Part shown: piece after piece, positions 16,184 through 23,943 of the stretch
Numbering within the stretch: position 1 is the first letter of the stretch
Layout of the letters: every line of letters starts with the position of its first letter
Origin: Desulfobacteraceae bacterium
GTDB lineage: Bacteria; Desulfobacterota; DSM-4660; Desulfatiglandales; Desulfatiglandaceae
DNA: 31,119 nt
NCBI GenBank assembly: GCA_011048855.1
Contig: DSCZ01000013.1
Span: 1-31,119, forward strand
Direction: 5' to 3'
The notes under the pieces: generated by a model
Databases searched by the model: none
What the model saw: the letters and a program-made list of their open reading frames with translations, nothing else
What the model was told of the DNA's origin: nothing
Made by a program: the position numbers and the translations under genes

Positions 16184-16552
16184 CTATTTAAAAAGGAGCT
16201 CCACTATGAGCTCCAGATCCGGGAGCTTAAACGCCATAATCAAGCAGATCACCAGAGCATAGATACAAAGAGACTCGATAAGCGCCAGGCCTATGATCAT
16301 GGTTGTCATGATCTTTCCAGAAGCCTCAGGGTTTCTTGCTGTACCCTGAAGAGCAGCGTTTATAGCGTTGCCCATGGCAAGGCCGGTGCCCAGCGCCGCC
16401 ACTCCGATACCGAATCCGCATGCCACAGCGATTCCGAAGAAGATCCTCCACAATCCTACCGAATTTTCAGATCCACTTCCCGCAAAGGCCGTCGATACTG
16501 CGCCCAGCACAAGCACAGATGTAAGCGCCCCTACAAACCCTTTCTTTGACAT
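16184..16552 (-). CDS. atpE: ATP synthase Fo subunit c, with signal-like N-terminal extension
   Basis: A 122-residue subunit c. The hairpin of two membrane helices covers residues about 35-112, with the polar loop ARNPEA and the ion-carrying Glu in LALIESLCIYALV. The position that is Gln in the sodium-binding c-ring of Ilyobacter is Met here (LAMGNA), which favours proton use; this is inference. Ahead of helix 1 is an extra segment of about 30 residues that looks like a cleavable signal peptide (hydrophobic run to STAFAG). Such extensions occur in some anaerobe c subunits. The start has an AGGAGGAGG site. It is the last gene before the terminator at 16140-16164. Confidence 0.95.
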   Translation of the reverse strand: MSKKGFVGALTSVLVLGAVSTAFAGSGSENSVGLWRIFFGIAVACGFGIGVAALGTGLAMGNAINAALQGTARNPEASGKIMTTMIIGLALIESLCIYALVICLIMAFKLPDLELIVELLFK

Positions 16553-16626
16553 ATTTTCCTCCTCCTTTCAGAATACGTGAATTTCTATCTTCTTCCTGTC
16601 ACTGCATGTGCAGATTAGGGCCATTA

Positions 16627-17316
16627 TTAATGGGCTTCTTCCATCGCACCTGCGAAGTATATGATTGAAAGAAGCATAAATACCATCGACTGGATTACAC
16701 TTACAAGAATACCGAGAAAAAGAATCGGCAGCGGCGCAAGATACAGCCCGGCAAGTAAGAAAAAAATGCCCAGAACGGTTTCTTTGCCGAAAATATTTCC
16801 AAACAGCCGGATGCTCAACGACATGACCCTGGCGAAATGGCCGATCAGCTCTATCGGGAGCATCAATGGAGCCAACCACCAGACCGGTCCCAGGAAATGC
16901 TTCAAATATTTAGGCCCGTGGAATTTGAATCCTATGATATGCGTGTAAACGAAAGTGCAGACAGCCAGCGACAGCGTTGTGTTGAGGTTGGCGGTCGGCG
17001 AAAAAAAACCGGGAACGAGCCCAAGCAGGTTGCAGAGAAGGATATAAAAAAACAGAGTTGCTATAAATGGAAAAAAGAAACGTCCTTCAGGGCCGGTGAC
17101 CCCGACCATGAAATCCTCCAGGCTGCTGACCAGCACTTCGAAAACATTCTGCTTGCCGGAGGGAAGCATTTGAAGGCCTTTTACGGATAGCAATGCGATT
17201 ACAACCAGGACTCCTATGATGAACCAGGAGTGCAGGATGAAGGTGTATTCATGCGCAAGGTGACCGAAGCCGAGAACTCCGAAAATCTTATCAAGAAAAT
17301 AAAAATGATAACCCAT
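16627..17316 (-). CDS. atpB: ATP synthase Fo subunit a
   Basis: A 229-residue, very hydrophobic subunit a with five to six membrane segments. The essential Arg of the proton path is in MSLSIRLFGN, followed by IFGKE, as in the family. ATG at 17316, with GGAGG about ten bases upstream, three bases after the stop of the AtpI-like gene. It forms the two ion half-channels against the c-ring. The b, delta and F1 subunits are not in this window, so the synthase genes are split between loci. Confidence 0.95.
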   Translation of the reverse strand: MGYHFYFLDKIFGVLGFGHLAHEYTFILHSWFIIGVLVVIALLSVKGLQMLPSGKQNVFEVLVSSLEDFMVGVTGPEGRFFFPFIATLFFYILLCNLLGLVPGFFSPTANLNTTLSLAVCTFVYTHIIGFKFHGPKYLKHFLGPVWWLAPLMLPIELIGHFARVMSLSIRLFGNIFGKETVLGIFFLLAGLYLAPLPILFLGILVSVIQSMVFMLLSIIYFAGAMEEAH

Positions 17317-17319
17317 TTT

Positions 17320-17715
17320 CTAGGCTGCCTCCCGTGAAATTGTATTCATCAGCAGTTTAACGCCGAGTCCGATGATGCTGATAACAACGATCGAAAGGCC
17401 CAGTAGAAGCCCCACCGGGTGCACCCAACTCTGTTTGAGCAATATGAATATGACCACCCCCATGAAAAGCAGCCTGATGTAATACTTGGCGATGGCAGTG
17501 ACTTTACGGAAACGAAAGCCCCTGGAGGAGGAAAAAGCCAGGCGTATCGAACGTTCGAAGATGCTGAAATTCAAGATGATCAGCAGTCCTCCGAAAATCA
17601 GGCCGCTCGTGAAGCTTGAGCCCATGAGAGGAAAGCTGACCGCCCCAAGCACAAACAGCGCTATCCAGTTGAAAGTTTTAATGAAACCAATAATTTCCCG
17701 ATGTTCAGCTAGCAT
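17320..17715 (-). CDS. atpI: AtpI-like ATP synthase assembly/accessory protein
   Basis: A 131-residue protein with four predicted membrane helices (near 12-30, 35-52, 78-95 and 98-118) and a basic loop between helices 2 and 3 (ERSIRLAFSSSRGFRFRK). This is the plan of the ATP synthase I family, implicated in c-ring assembly. Its start overlaps the end of the AtpZ-like gene by seven bases, and it is followed after three bases by atpB, so the order atpZ-atpI-atpB-atpE forms one operon. Similarity in this family is weak, so the name rests largely on topology and position. Confidence 0.8.
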   Translation of the reverse strand: MLAEHREIIGFIKTFNWIALFVLGAVSFPLMGSSFTSGLIFGGLLIILNFSIFERSIRLAFSSSRGFRFRKVTAIAKYYIRLLFMGVVIFILLKQSWVHPVGLLLGLSIVVISIIGLGVKLLMNTISREAA

Positions 17716-17927
17716 TTCTTAGCCCGCTTGTAAAGCAGATAGAGACTACGGAACGCCGCAGCAATGCCGAATCCCAGAAAAACCATCGTGAGCCATGGTC
17801 TTGTTCCGAATTTCCCGTCGAGATAATTGCCCAGCAGGGCCCCGAGGGAGACCGAAAGGGCCATCGCCAGCCCTATTGTACTGAAATGGCCAAGGGTTTT
17901 GATGGTTTGTTTGAGGTCTTCATCCAT
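17709..17927 (-). CDS. atpZ: AtpZ/AtpI-type two-helix membrane protein
   Basis: A 72-residue protein with two membrane helices separated by the short loop GNYLDGKFGTRPW, the hallmark of AtpZ-like (F0F1-ATPase subunit) proteins, and a basic C-terminus (YKRAKKC). I chose the ATG at 17927 (MDEDLKQTIK). The frame extends to a TTG at 17993, but that adds an uncharacteristic leader and coincides with a -35-like TTGACT. Neither start has a good ribosome binding site. It is first in the Fo operon. Known AtpZ proteins associate with AtpI and have been linked to magnesium or calcium transport for the synthase. Confidence 0.75.
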   Translation of the reverse strand: MDEDLKQTIKTLGHFSTIGLAMALSVSLGALLGNYLDGKFGTRPWLTMVFLGFGIAAAFRSLYLLYKRAKKC

Positions 17928-18021
17928 ATAACCACTGCGGTCCCCGGCGGACACGCGGTAAAGGAAGTAGCACAAAATCTTCTGCAAAGTCAATCGGTTT
18001 TTATTCGCCTTCGCAAAACAT

Positions 18022-18051
18022 TTTATATGATGCGCCCTGTAGCCGCTGCAA
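18022..18051 (-). promoter_or_regulatory. Candidate promoter of the Fo operon
   Basis: On the minus strand, TTGCAG (18051-18046), an 18-base spacer, and TATAAA (18027-18022), which matches five of six -10 consensus bases. It sits in the 195-base gap between the hemL stop and atpZ. The -35 match is only moderate. Confidence 0.35.
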
Positions 18052-18122
18052 AGCCATGGAGTATAACCGCGACGCAGCCAAAGGCGAAAAAGGGAGTTTA
18101 AAGGACACCACCGGCCTCCGCT

Positions 18123-19433
18123 TTACCTGGCGGCGCCATCTCCCCCCAGGGAAGAAATGACCTCTGATGCTTTCCTGATGGTTTCCTCTATCGCAGCATC
18201 GTCATGGGCCGTAGAGATGAATGTCGTCTCGAAAGCTGATGGAGCCAGGTACACCCCACGGGCAAGCATCCCGCGGAAAAATTCGCCGAACACAAGTTGG
18301 TCCGCGGCTTTGGCCGTCTCGAAATCGGTGACAGGCATGGAAGTGAAAAACATGGTTCCCATGGATCCCACCCTGTTTACGCTGACCGCGACCCCGGCCG
18401 AGTCGGCAGCCTGCTTCAGGCCGGAAAAAAGCCGGGCTCCTTTACGTTCCAGTTCATCGTAAAGCCCAGGAGTCTTTAGTATTTTCAGCGTAGCGATGCC
18501 GGCCGCCATCGCCAGAGGGTTCCCGGACAGGGTGCCGGCCTGGTAAATATCTCCTTCGGGTGCCATCCTGCTCATGATCTTTTTGCTCCCTCCATAAGCT
18601 CCAACAGGAAGACCTCCGCCGATGATCTTGCCAAGGCAGGTGATGTCGGGCGAAACACCGTAGAGTTCCTGTGCACCCCCGGGTGCGGCCCTGAATCCGG
18701 AGATCACTTCATCAAAAATCAGGAGAGAGCCGTGTTTGAGCGTAATATCTCTCAATCCTTCAAGAAATCCGGTTTTTGGAGGGACAAGTCCCATGTTCCC
18801 GGCTATCGGTTCGACAATGACAGCCGCTACGTCCTCGCCAATGGCTTCGAATACTGTATTGACCTCATCCATGTCATTGTAGGGAAGAGACAGCGTGTGT
18901 TTCGCAAAATCGGCCGGGACTCCGGGGCTGCCGGGAATGCCCAGCGTAGCAAGGCCGGAGCCTGCAGAAACGAGAAGCCCGTCGGAATGGCCGTGGTAGC
19001 ATCCATCGAATTTAACCACCTTATCCCTTCCGGTGAATCCACGTGCCAGACGGATGGCACTCATGGCCGCCTCGGTGCCTGAATTGACCATTCTGACCAT
19101 TTCGATGGAGGGCACGAAGTCGACGATAAGCTGAGCCATTGCTATTTCCAGGTCGGTCGATGCCCCGTAGCTGGTTCCAAGATCGAGTTGTTTATGGATC
19201 GCCTTTATGACCTCCGGATGCCGATGTCCCAGTATCATCGGTCCCCAGGAACCTACGTAGTCGATATAATCGTTGCCTTCCACGTCTCGTATACGGCATC
19301 CTTCGGCCGCGGAGATGAACGGAGGGATGATGTCCACAGATTTTCCGGCTCTGACCGGACTGTTGACGCCTCCGGGAATCAGCGTGCATGCACGTTCAAA
19401 CAATGTGCGGGATGAATCCACCATAAAATTCAT
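18123..19433 (-). CDS. hemL: Glutamate-1-semialdehyde 2,1-aminomutase
   Basis: A 436-residue class-III aminotransferase of full HemL length. Features are GGVNSPVRA near the N-terminus, YVGSWGPMILGH, the cofactor region NSGTEAAMSAIRLARG, LIFDEVISGFR, and the PLP-binding Lys in LGKIIGGGLPVGAYGG. It converts glutamate-1-semialdehyde to 5-aminolevulinate, the first committed tetrapyrrole precursor in the C5 pathway. The ATG at 19433 follows GAGGT by six bases. It lies 54 bases downstream of a siroheme-decarboxylase-type gene, so tetrapyrrole functions are grouped here. Confidence 0.96.
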   Translation of the reverse strand: MNFMVDSSRTLFERACTLIPGGVNSPVRAGKSVDIIPPFISAAEGCRIRDVEGNDYIDYVGSWGPMILGHRHPEVIKAIHKQLDLGTSYGASTDLEIAMAQLIVDFVPSIEMVRMVNSGTEAAMSAIRLARGFTGRDKVVKFDGCYHGHSDGLLVSAGSGLATLGIPGSPGVPADFAKHTLSLPYNDMDEVNTVFEAIGEDVAAVIVEPIAGNMGLVPPKTGFLEGLRDITLKHGSLLIFDEVISGFRAAPGGAQELYGVSPDITCLGKIIGGGLPVGAYGGSKKIMSRMAPEGDIYQAGTLSGNPLAMAAGIATLKILKTPGLYDELERKGARLFSGLKQAADSAGVAVSVNRVGSMGTMFFTSMPVTDFETAKAADQLVFGEFFRGMLARGVYLAPSAFETTFISTAHDDAAIEETIRKASEVISSLGGDGAAR

Positions 19434-19487
19434 AAAATTACCTCGGGTTTGGAATGAAGATTTCCATCAACAGGAATTCCATCAGCG

Positions 19488-19952
19488 TCAGAAGTATTGC
19501 ATGCTTGTTTTTTTGAATTCCTTTTCGCTGAACAATACCAGATATTTATTAATCCCCACCGTCTCAGCCAGCTTTTTCGCAATCCTCTGACAGTGATCGC
19601 GGCTGGTGCCATGGATCATCGAATAAAGATTGTAATGCCAGGCGGCATGTCGCCGGCGCTCGTAGCAATGGGTGACTTCCCTGAAACGGGAAATTTCTTT
19701 GCCAACGGCCGATATTTCGTCGTCCGGCACATCCCAGGCCACCATGGCATTCGACGGGTACCCCGCTTCCTGATGCCTGAGAGTCGCTCCGAACCTCCGA
19801 ATGACACCCTGTTCCTTCAGGTGATGGACCACGGCAAGGAATTTCTCCTCGCTGATCCCGATACGGGCTGCGGCTTCGGCAAAAGGTGTCGTTCCATCTG
19901 GAAGATCACCCTGGATCCGGCTGATGACTTTTTTTTCCAGCTCGTTCAGCAT
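19488..19952 (-). CDS. ahbB: AhbB-type siroheme decarboxylase subunit (Lrp/AsnC-like)
   Basis: A 154-residue protein with an Lrp-like HTH (about 5-60) and an AsnC-type ligand domain. The diagnostic stretch THCYERRRHAAWHYNLYSMIHG corresponds to the HCYxR...WxYNLYxMxHG pattern of AhbA/AhbB/NirDLGH siroheme decarboxylases. These remove the acetate carboxyls at C12 and C18 of siroheme to give didecarboxysiroheme, in the alternative haem route of sulfate reducers or in haem d1 synthesis. AhbA and AhbB normally act as a pair, and only one is present here, between mpl (27 bases upstream) and hemL. The motif also allows AhbA; the order suits a haem-precursor role over transcription control. Confidence 0.82.
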   Translation of the reverse strand: MLNELEKKVISRIQGDLPDGTTPFAEAAARIGISEEKFLAVVHHLKEQGVIRRFGATLRHQEAGYPSNAMVAWDVPDDEISAVGKEISRFREVTHCYERRRHAAWHYNLYSMIHGTSRDHCQRIAKKLAETVGINKYLVLFSEKEFKKTSMQYF

Positions 19953-19979
19953 ATATTTTTATACACCATACCCTGGAGT

Positions 19980-21455
19980 TTATCCAGTCTTAAACCTATG
20001 TTCGAGCGCATCCACGAGCCGCCGGGGAAGATCGTCGAAGGCACCGTTGGACATCAGCAGGACGACGTCTCCTGGTTTTACCGACAGTGTAAGCGTTTCG
20101 AGAAGTTCCCCGGTGTTTTTCGAAGGAACGGCTTTTATTCCGGCTGCGTTCAGGTCCTCTGCCAGGCGGACGGCCGAAAAGCGTTCCGCTGGAGGGATTT
20201 TTTCGACAAACTGCGGATCAGGGATAAAAGCTATGTCCGCACCGTCGAAGGCTCTGGAGTAGGCATCCTGGAATACCTTCGTCCTGCTTGAATTGGACCT
20301 TGGCTCAAATACCGCTACAAGCCTGCGACCCGGGAATTTTTCTCTGACGGCCCGTAGCGTTGCACCGACCGCCGTCGGATGATGTGCGAAATCATCCACC
20401 ACAGTGATGCCGGCAGTCTCTCCAACCACCTCCTGCCTTCGTTTTATGCCTCGGAACGTCGAAAAGGCAAGGGCGAGAACCTCCGCCGGTATGTCCATCG
20501 CATCCGACAGGGCTGTCACGGCAAGCAGATTCGATAGGTTGTGCATTCCGTAAAGAGGAGTGAAGAGTTCTTTCAGCGTTTGCCCGTTTTTGATCGCAAC
20601 AAATCTGGTAAGGTCATTTCTGGTGGAGATTCCAGATGCGGTTACGCTGCAGGAATGGGAGAATCCGTAGCTCACGACCCGGCAGCCCGCGATGGATGCA
20701 AGACGGCGAATCTCGGGATCGTCTCCGTTTGCTATGAGCAAACCGTCATGAGGAATGATTTCTACAAGTTTCTGGAAGTTCTCCCGCAGGTGATCCATGT
20801 CACGGTAAATGTCCGCATGGTCGAACTCGACGCTGGTCAAGACTGCGATATCAGGTCGGTAGTGAAGAAACTTGGGCCCCTTGTCGAAAAAAGCGGTATC
20901 ATATTCATCACCTTCAACCACCGAGTAGTCACCGGCTCCCAGTCTGCACCCGCTGTCGAAGTTGAGTGGTATTCCACCGATCATGCAGGCTGGATCGAGA
21001 CCGGCGGTGGTGAGCAGCCAGGCCGCGAGTGAAGCGGTGGTGGTTTTGCCATGGGTGCCGCATATAACGATCCGCTTCGTTCTTTCGAGTACGAAATAAG
21101 TCAGCGCCTGCGGAAAAGACAGATACGGAATCCCCTGCCTGGCAAGTTCGACTGCTTCCGGGTTGTTCCTGGTGACGACGTTGCCGACAATGACCAGGTC
21201 CGGTCCCGTCTCCAGATTTTCAGCGCTGTATCCGCTGAACATCGGGATTTTAAGGGCATTGAGGAAAGTGCTCATCGGCGGGTAAAAGCTTCGATCCGAC
21301 CCGGTGACCTTGAAACCGAGCGCGGAAAGTAATCCTGCAAGGGATGCCATGCCGGTGCCGCATATACCGATCAGATGAATATGGTTCAGCCTGTCTGGTG
21401 CCCTGTTGAGATCCGTTGAAAGCACGGCGGATTGTTTTATAGTGTTTGGTTGAAT
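19980..21455 (-). CDS. mpl: UDP-N-acetylmuramate:L-alanyl-gamma-D-glutamyl-meso-DAP ligase
   Basis: A Mur-ligase-family protein. Landmarks are HIHLIGICGTGMASLAGLL, the ATP loop VICGTHGKTTTASLAAW, VVEGDEYDTAFFDKGPKF and the C-terminal VVDDFAHHPTAVGATL, all as in Mpl, which recycles the murein tripeptide. The start is uncertain. The frame opens at a TTG (21503). A perfect AGGAGG lies seven bases ahead of an ATT codon at 21455, which I use here, giving 491 residues. The next standard start is a GTG at 21425 without a site. Homology begins only around SVLSTDLN or later, so it does not decide. Transcribed ahead of ahbB and hemL. Confidence 0.92.
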   Translation of the reverse strand: MQPNTIKQSAVLSTDLNRAPDRLNHIHLIGICGTGMASLAGLLSALGFKVTGSDRSFYPPMSTFLNALKIPMFSGYSAENLETGPDLVIVGNVVTRNNPEAVELARQGIPYLSFPQALTYFVLERTKRIVICGTHGKTTTASLAAWLLTTAGLDPACMIGGIPLNFDSGCRLGAGDYSVVEGDEYDTAFFDKGPKFLHYRPDIAVLTSVEFDHADIYRDMDHLRENFQKLVEIIPHDGLLIANGDDPEIRRLASIAGCRVVSYGFSHSCSVTASGISTRNDLTRFVAIKNGQTLKELFTPLYGMHNLSNLLAVTALSDAMDIPAEVLALAFSTFRGIKRRQEVVGETAGITVVDDFAHHPTAVGATLRAVREKFPGRRLVAVFEPRSNSSRTKVFQDAYSRAFDGADIAFIPDPQFVEKIPPAERFSAVRLAEDLNAAGIKAVPSKNTGELLETLTLSVKPGDVVLLMSNGAFDDLPRRLVDALEHRFKTG

Positions 21456-21486
21456 GGTTCTTCCTCCTGTATAAATAAAAAAATGG

Positions 21487-21515
21487 TTGCCTGAAATCTT
21501 CAAAAGAAGTATATA
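21487..21515 (+). promoter_or_regulatory. Candidate rpmB promoter
   Basis: TTGCCT (21487-21492), a 17-base spacer, then TATATA (21510-21515); a TATAAA two bases further on is an alternative -10. Transcription would start near 21522, giving a leader of about 75 bases that includes the hairpin at 21536-21570. Matches are four of six at each element. Confidence 0.4.
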
Positions 21516-21535
21516 AATTCTTTTAAAAAATTATT

Positions 21536-21570
21536 CGGCCTGTTGTCGCCTTTTTCCCGGCGGCAGGCCG
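21536..21570 (-). terminator. Hairpin: minus-strand terminator and rpmB leader structure
   Basis: Outer stem CGGCCTG/CAGGCCG (7 pairs) and inner stem CGCC/GGCG around a T-rich loop. Read on the minus strand it is followed by AATAATTTTTTAAAAG, so it can end transcripts coming from relA across the antisense of rpmB before mpl. On the plus strand it lies in the rpmB leader, 27 bases before the ATG, with no T-tract after it. Confidence 0.6.
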
Positions 21571-21597
21571 ATCTAAACATACAAAGGAGATCATACT

Positions 21598-21786
21598 ATG
21601 TCCAAAATATGTGAAATATGCGGTAAAAGGCCCAGGGTGGGCTTCAACATAAGTCATGCTCACAACAAGACCAAAACCCGCTGGTACCCCAATCTCCAGA
21701 AAGTCAGGACGATTGCCAACGGGCGGGTCAAAAAGATGCGAGTGTGCACCAACTGCATTAAATCCGGGAGGGTTGTCAAACCGTGA
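21598..21786 (+). CDS. rpmB: 50S ribosomal protein L28
   Basis: A 62-residue L28 with the family motif [20 protein letters not shown] and the zinc-type Cys pairs CEIC (C5, C8) and CTNC (C50, C53). Many bacteria keep a Cys-minus L28, so this is the zinc-binding form that is replaced under zinc limitation in some species. ATG with AAAGGAG nine bases upstream. It is a single plus-strand gene between two long minus-strand units, and its stop is only 15 bases from the end of relA. No terminator is visible on the plus strand. Confidence 0.97.
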   Translation: MSKICEICGKRPRVGFNISHAHNKTKTRWYPNLQKVRTIANGRVKKMRVCTNCIKSGRVVKP

Positions 21787-21801
21787 TCATCCGGAACAGT
21801 A

Positions 21802-23943
21802 TTACAAGCGTTCCACCATCAGGACGTGTTTGACTTTGTTTATAGCCCCCATGATGGCCTGCAGATGTTCATAGTCGTTTACGCCGACCGAGAATATCAA
21901 AACCGCATTGTGGTCAGTCGTGGTCCTTATGTCGGCCTGAAGGATATTGGCGTCTTTCTGGGTCAGGACCGCACTGATATCGGCTAGAAGCCCTTTTTTG
22001 TCCAGTCCGGTCACTCTGAGTTTCGCCGCGTATGAGTTTTCCTGGTCGGTTTCCCACGATACATCTACCAGGCGCTCCGGATCGCAGTGCGCAATATGTT
22101 TACAATTTCGGTTGTGAATCGTGACACCCCGGCCGCGGGTCAAAAATCCGACGACCCGTTCTCCTGGAATGGGATTGCAGCAATTGGCGAACCGGATCAG
22201 CATGTTGCTCACCCCTTTGACCTTGATGCCCTGGTCACTTTTTTTTCGCTTGAGATGCCCGACCATCTTGCTGACGAATCCGGTGTGTTTCTCATCTCTT
22301 ATTCCGAGCCTGGGTTTAAGCTTTCCTATGACCTGCCTGGCTGATGTTTTTCCGAAGCCTATCTGCGCGTAGAGGTCGTCGAGCGTCTGAAAAGACAGGT
22401 CTTTTGCGACGGCTGAAAGGTGTTCGGCCCTTGTTTGACTGGAAATTTCGATTTGTTCCTGATCGAGAGCCTTGTCCAGAAGGCTTTTACCTATGTTTAT
22501 GCTTTGTTCCCTTTCCTGGCTGCGAAGCCATTGCCTGATTTTTGTCTTGGCCCTCGGGCTCTTGACGAACTCCAGCCAGTCTTTACTCGGATGTTGTTTA
22601 GGGGAGGTAATGATCGTTACGATATCGCCGTTTTGAAGCTGGTAACGCAGTGGGACCATCCGGTCGTTTATCTTGGCGCCGACACATTTTTCCCCCACCT
22701 CGGAATGGATGCTGTAAGCGAAGTCCACGGGCGTGGCCCCCCTGGGGAATTCTTTGACTTCCCCTGCCGGCGTGAATACATAAACTTCGTCCGGAAAAAG
22801 GTTCATGCGGACCGTGTCCAGGAATTCATCGGGGTCCTTCAGGGTGGTCTGCAGCTCCAGTATCTGCCTCAACCAGATAAACTGCTTTTCGTCGGTGCTG
22901 CTGGGGACGTATCCTTCTTTATATTTCCAGTGCGCCGCGATGCCTTCCTCGGCGACCCTGTCCATCTCCCAGGATCGTATCTGCACTTCCATCCGCTCGC
23001 CGTAGGGACCGACCACCGTTGTATGAAGGGACTGGTACATATTGGCTTTGGGAACCGATATGTAATCCTTGAAACGTCCAGGCACCGGTTTCCACATCGA
23101 ATGAATGTGCCCCAGGGCTTCATAGCAGGACGTTACCGAGTTTACGATCACACGGAAAGCAATGATATCGAAGACTTCATCCACTTTAAGGTTTTGGTGG
23201 CGCATTTTTTTGTAAATGCTGTAAAAATGTTTGTAACGTCCTTTTACCGTTGTTTCTATTCCTACCTCGGAAAGTTTCTCCGAAATTATTGTCTTAACTT
23301 CCTTGACGAATTTTTCTCTTTCTCCTCGTCTTTCCGCTATCCCCGTTTTGATCATATGGTAGACGTCAGGTTCGAGATAATACAGGCACAGATCCTCCAG
23401 GCTGGATTTTATCCAGTAGATGCCCATTCGGCTAGCCAGCGGGGCGTAAATGTCAAGCGTTTCCCGGGCGATCCGGCGCTGCTTTTCCACCGACTGATAT
23501 CCGAGGGTGCGCATATTATGGAGGCGATCGGCCAGTTTCACCAGGATGACTCTGATATCGGAAGACATTGCCAGGATCATCTTCCGCATGTTTTCAGCCT
23601 GTCTTTCTTTCTGGCTGGTGAAAGTAAGCTTGCCGATTTTGGTGACCCCGTCGACGATGCTTGCCACATCTTCCCCGAACAGCCTCCGGATTTCGTCCAG
23701 TTCGGCGTTTGTATCCTCGATTGTGTCATGTAGGAGACCGGCGGCTATACAAACCACGTCCATTTTCATCTGGGACAATATAAAAGCGGCCTCGAGCGGA
23801 TGCGAAAGATAAGGCTCGCCCGACAGCCGGATCTGGCCCTGGTGAACTTTAGCGGAATAAACATAGGCCTTTTCTATAAGGCCTATGTCGGCGTTTGGGT
23901 AATAGGAGAGAATCTCGGAGGTGATATCATTTAAGCGAATCAT
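21802..23943 (-). CDS. rel: Bifunctional (p)ppGpp synthetase/hydrolase, RelA/SpoT (Rel)
   Basis: A 713-residue full-length Rel from the ATG at 23943 (MIRLNDI, the usual start of the family). The HD hydrolase domain (about 30-180) is intact, with SHPLEAA and LLHDTIEDT (His72-Asp73). The synthetase domain (about 230-345) has [12 protein letters not shown] and [22 protein letters not shown] follows ([24 protein letters not shown]), then a Cys-containing zinc-finger/RIS region ([11 protein letters not shown]) and a C-terminal ACT domain. Both activities should be present. The start lies inside proS (17-base overlap), without a strong ribosome binding site, which suggests translational coupling to proS. 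Confidence 0.96.
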   Translation of the reverse strand: MIRLNDITSEILSYYPNADIGLIEKAYVYSAKVHQGQIRLSGEPYLSHPLEAAFILSQMKMDVVCIAAGLLHDTIEDTNAELDEIRRLFGEDVASIVDGVTKIGKLTFTSQKERQAENMRKMILAMSSDIRVILVKLADRLHNMRTLGYQSVEKQRRIARETLDIYAPLASRMGIYWIKSSLEDLCLYYLEPDVYHMIKTGIAERRGEREKFVKEVKTIISEKLSEVGIETTVKGRYKHFYSIYKKMRHQNLKVDEVFDIIAFRVIVNSVTSCYEALGHIHSMWKPVPGRFKDYISVPKANMYQSLHTTVVGPYGERMEVQIRSWEMDRVAEEGIAAHWKYKEGYVPSSTDEKQFIWLRQILELQTTLKDPDEFLDTVRMNLFPDEVYVFTPAGEVKEFPRGATPVDFAYSIHSEVGEKCVGAKINDRMVPLRYQLQNGDIVTIITSPKQHPSKDWLEFVKSPRAKTKIRQWLRSQEREQSINIGKSLLDKALDQEQIEISSQTRAEHLSAVAKDLSFQTLDDLYAQIGFGKTSARQVIGKLKPRLGIRDEKHTGFVSKMVGHLKRKKSDQGIKVKGVSNMLIRFANCCNPIPGERVVGFLTRGRGVTIHNRNCKHIAHCDPERLVDVSWETDQENSYAAKLRVTGLDKKGLLADISAVLTQKDANILQADIRTTTDHNAVLIFSVGVNDYEHLQAIMGAINKVKHVLMVERL

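Noticed and set aside
17965..17993. TTGACT as the -35 of a promoter immediately upstream of atpZ
   Set aside because: The sequence 16-17 bases downstream (GCTACT or CTACTT) is a poor -10. The TTGCAG/TATAAA pair at 18022-18051 fits better.
22420..23733. 437-codon plus-strand frame opposite rel
   Set aside because: It lies wholly within the rel gene, whose HD, synthetase, TGS and ACT domains are intact. The plus frame has no ribosome binding site or family features.
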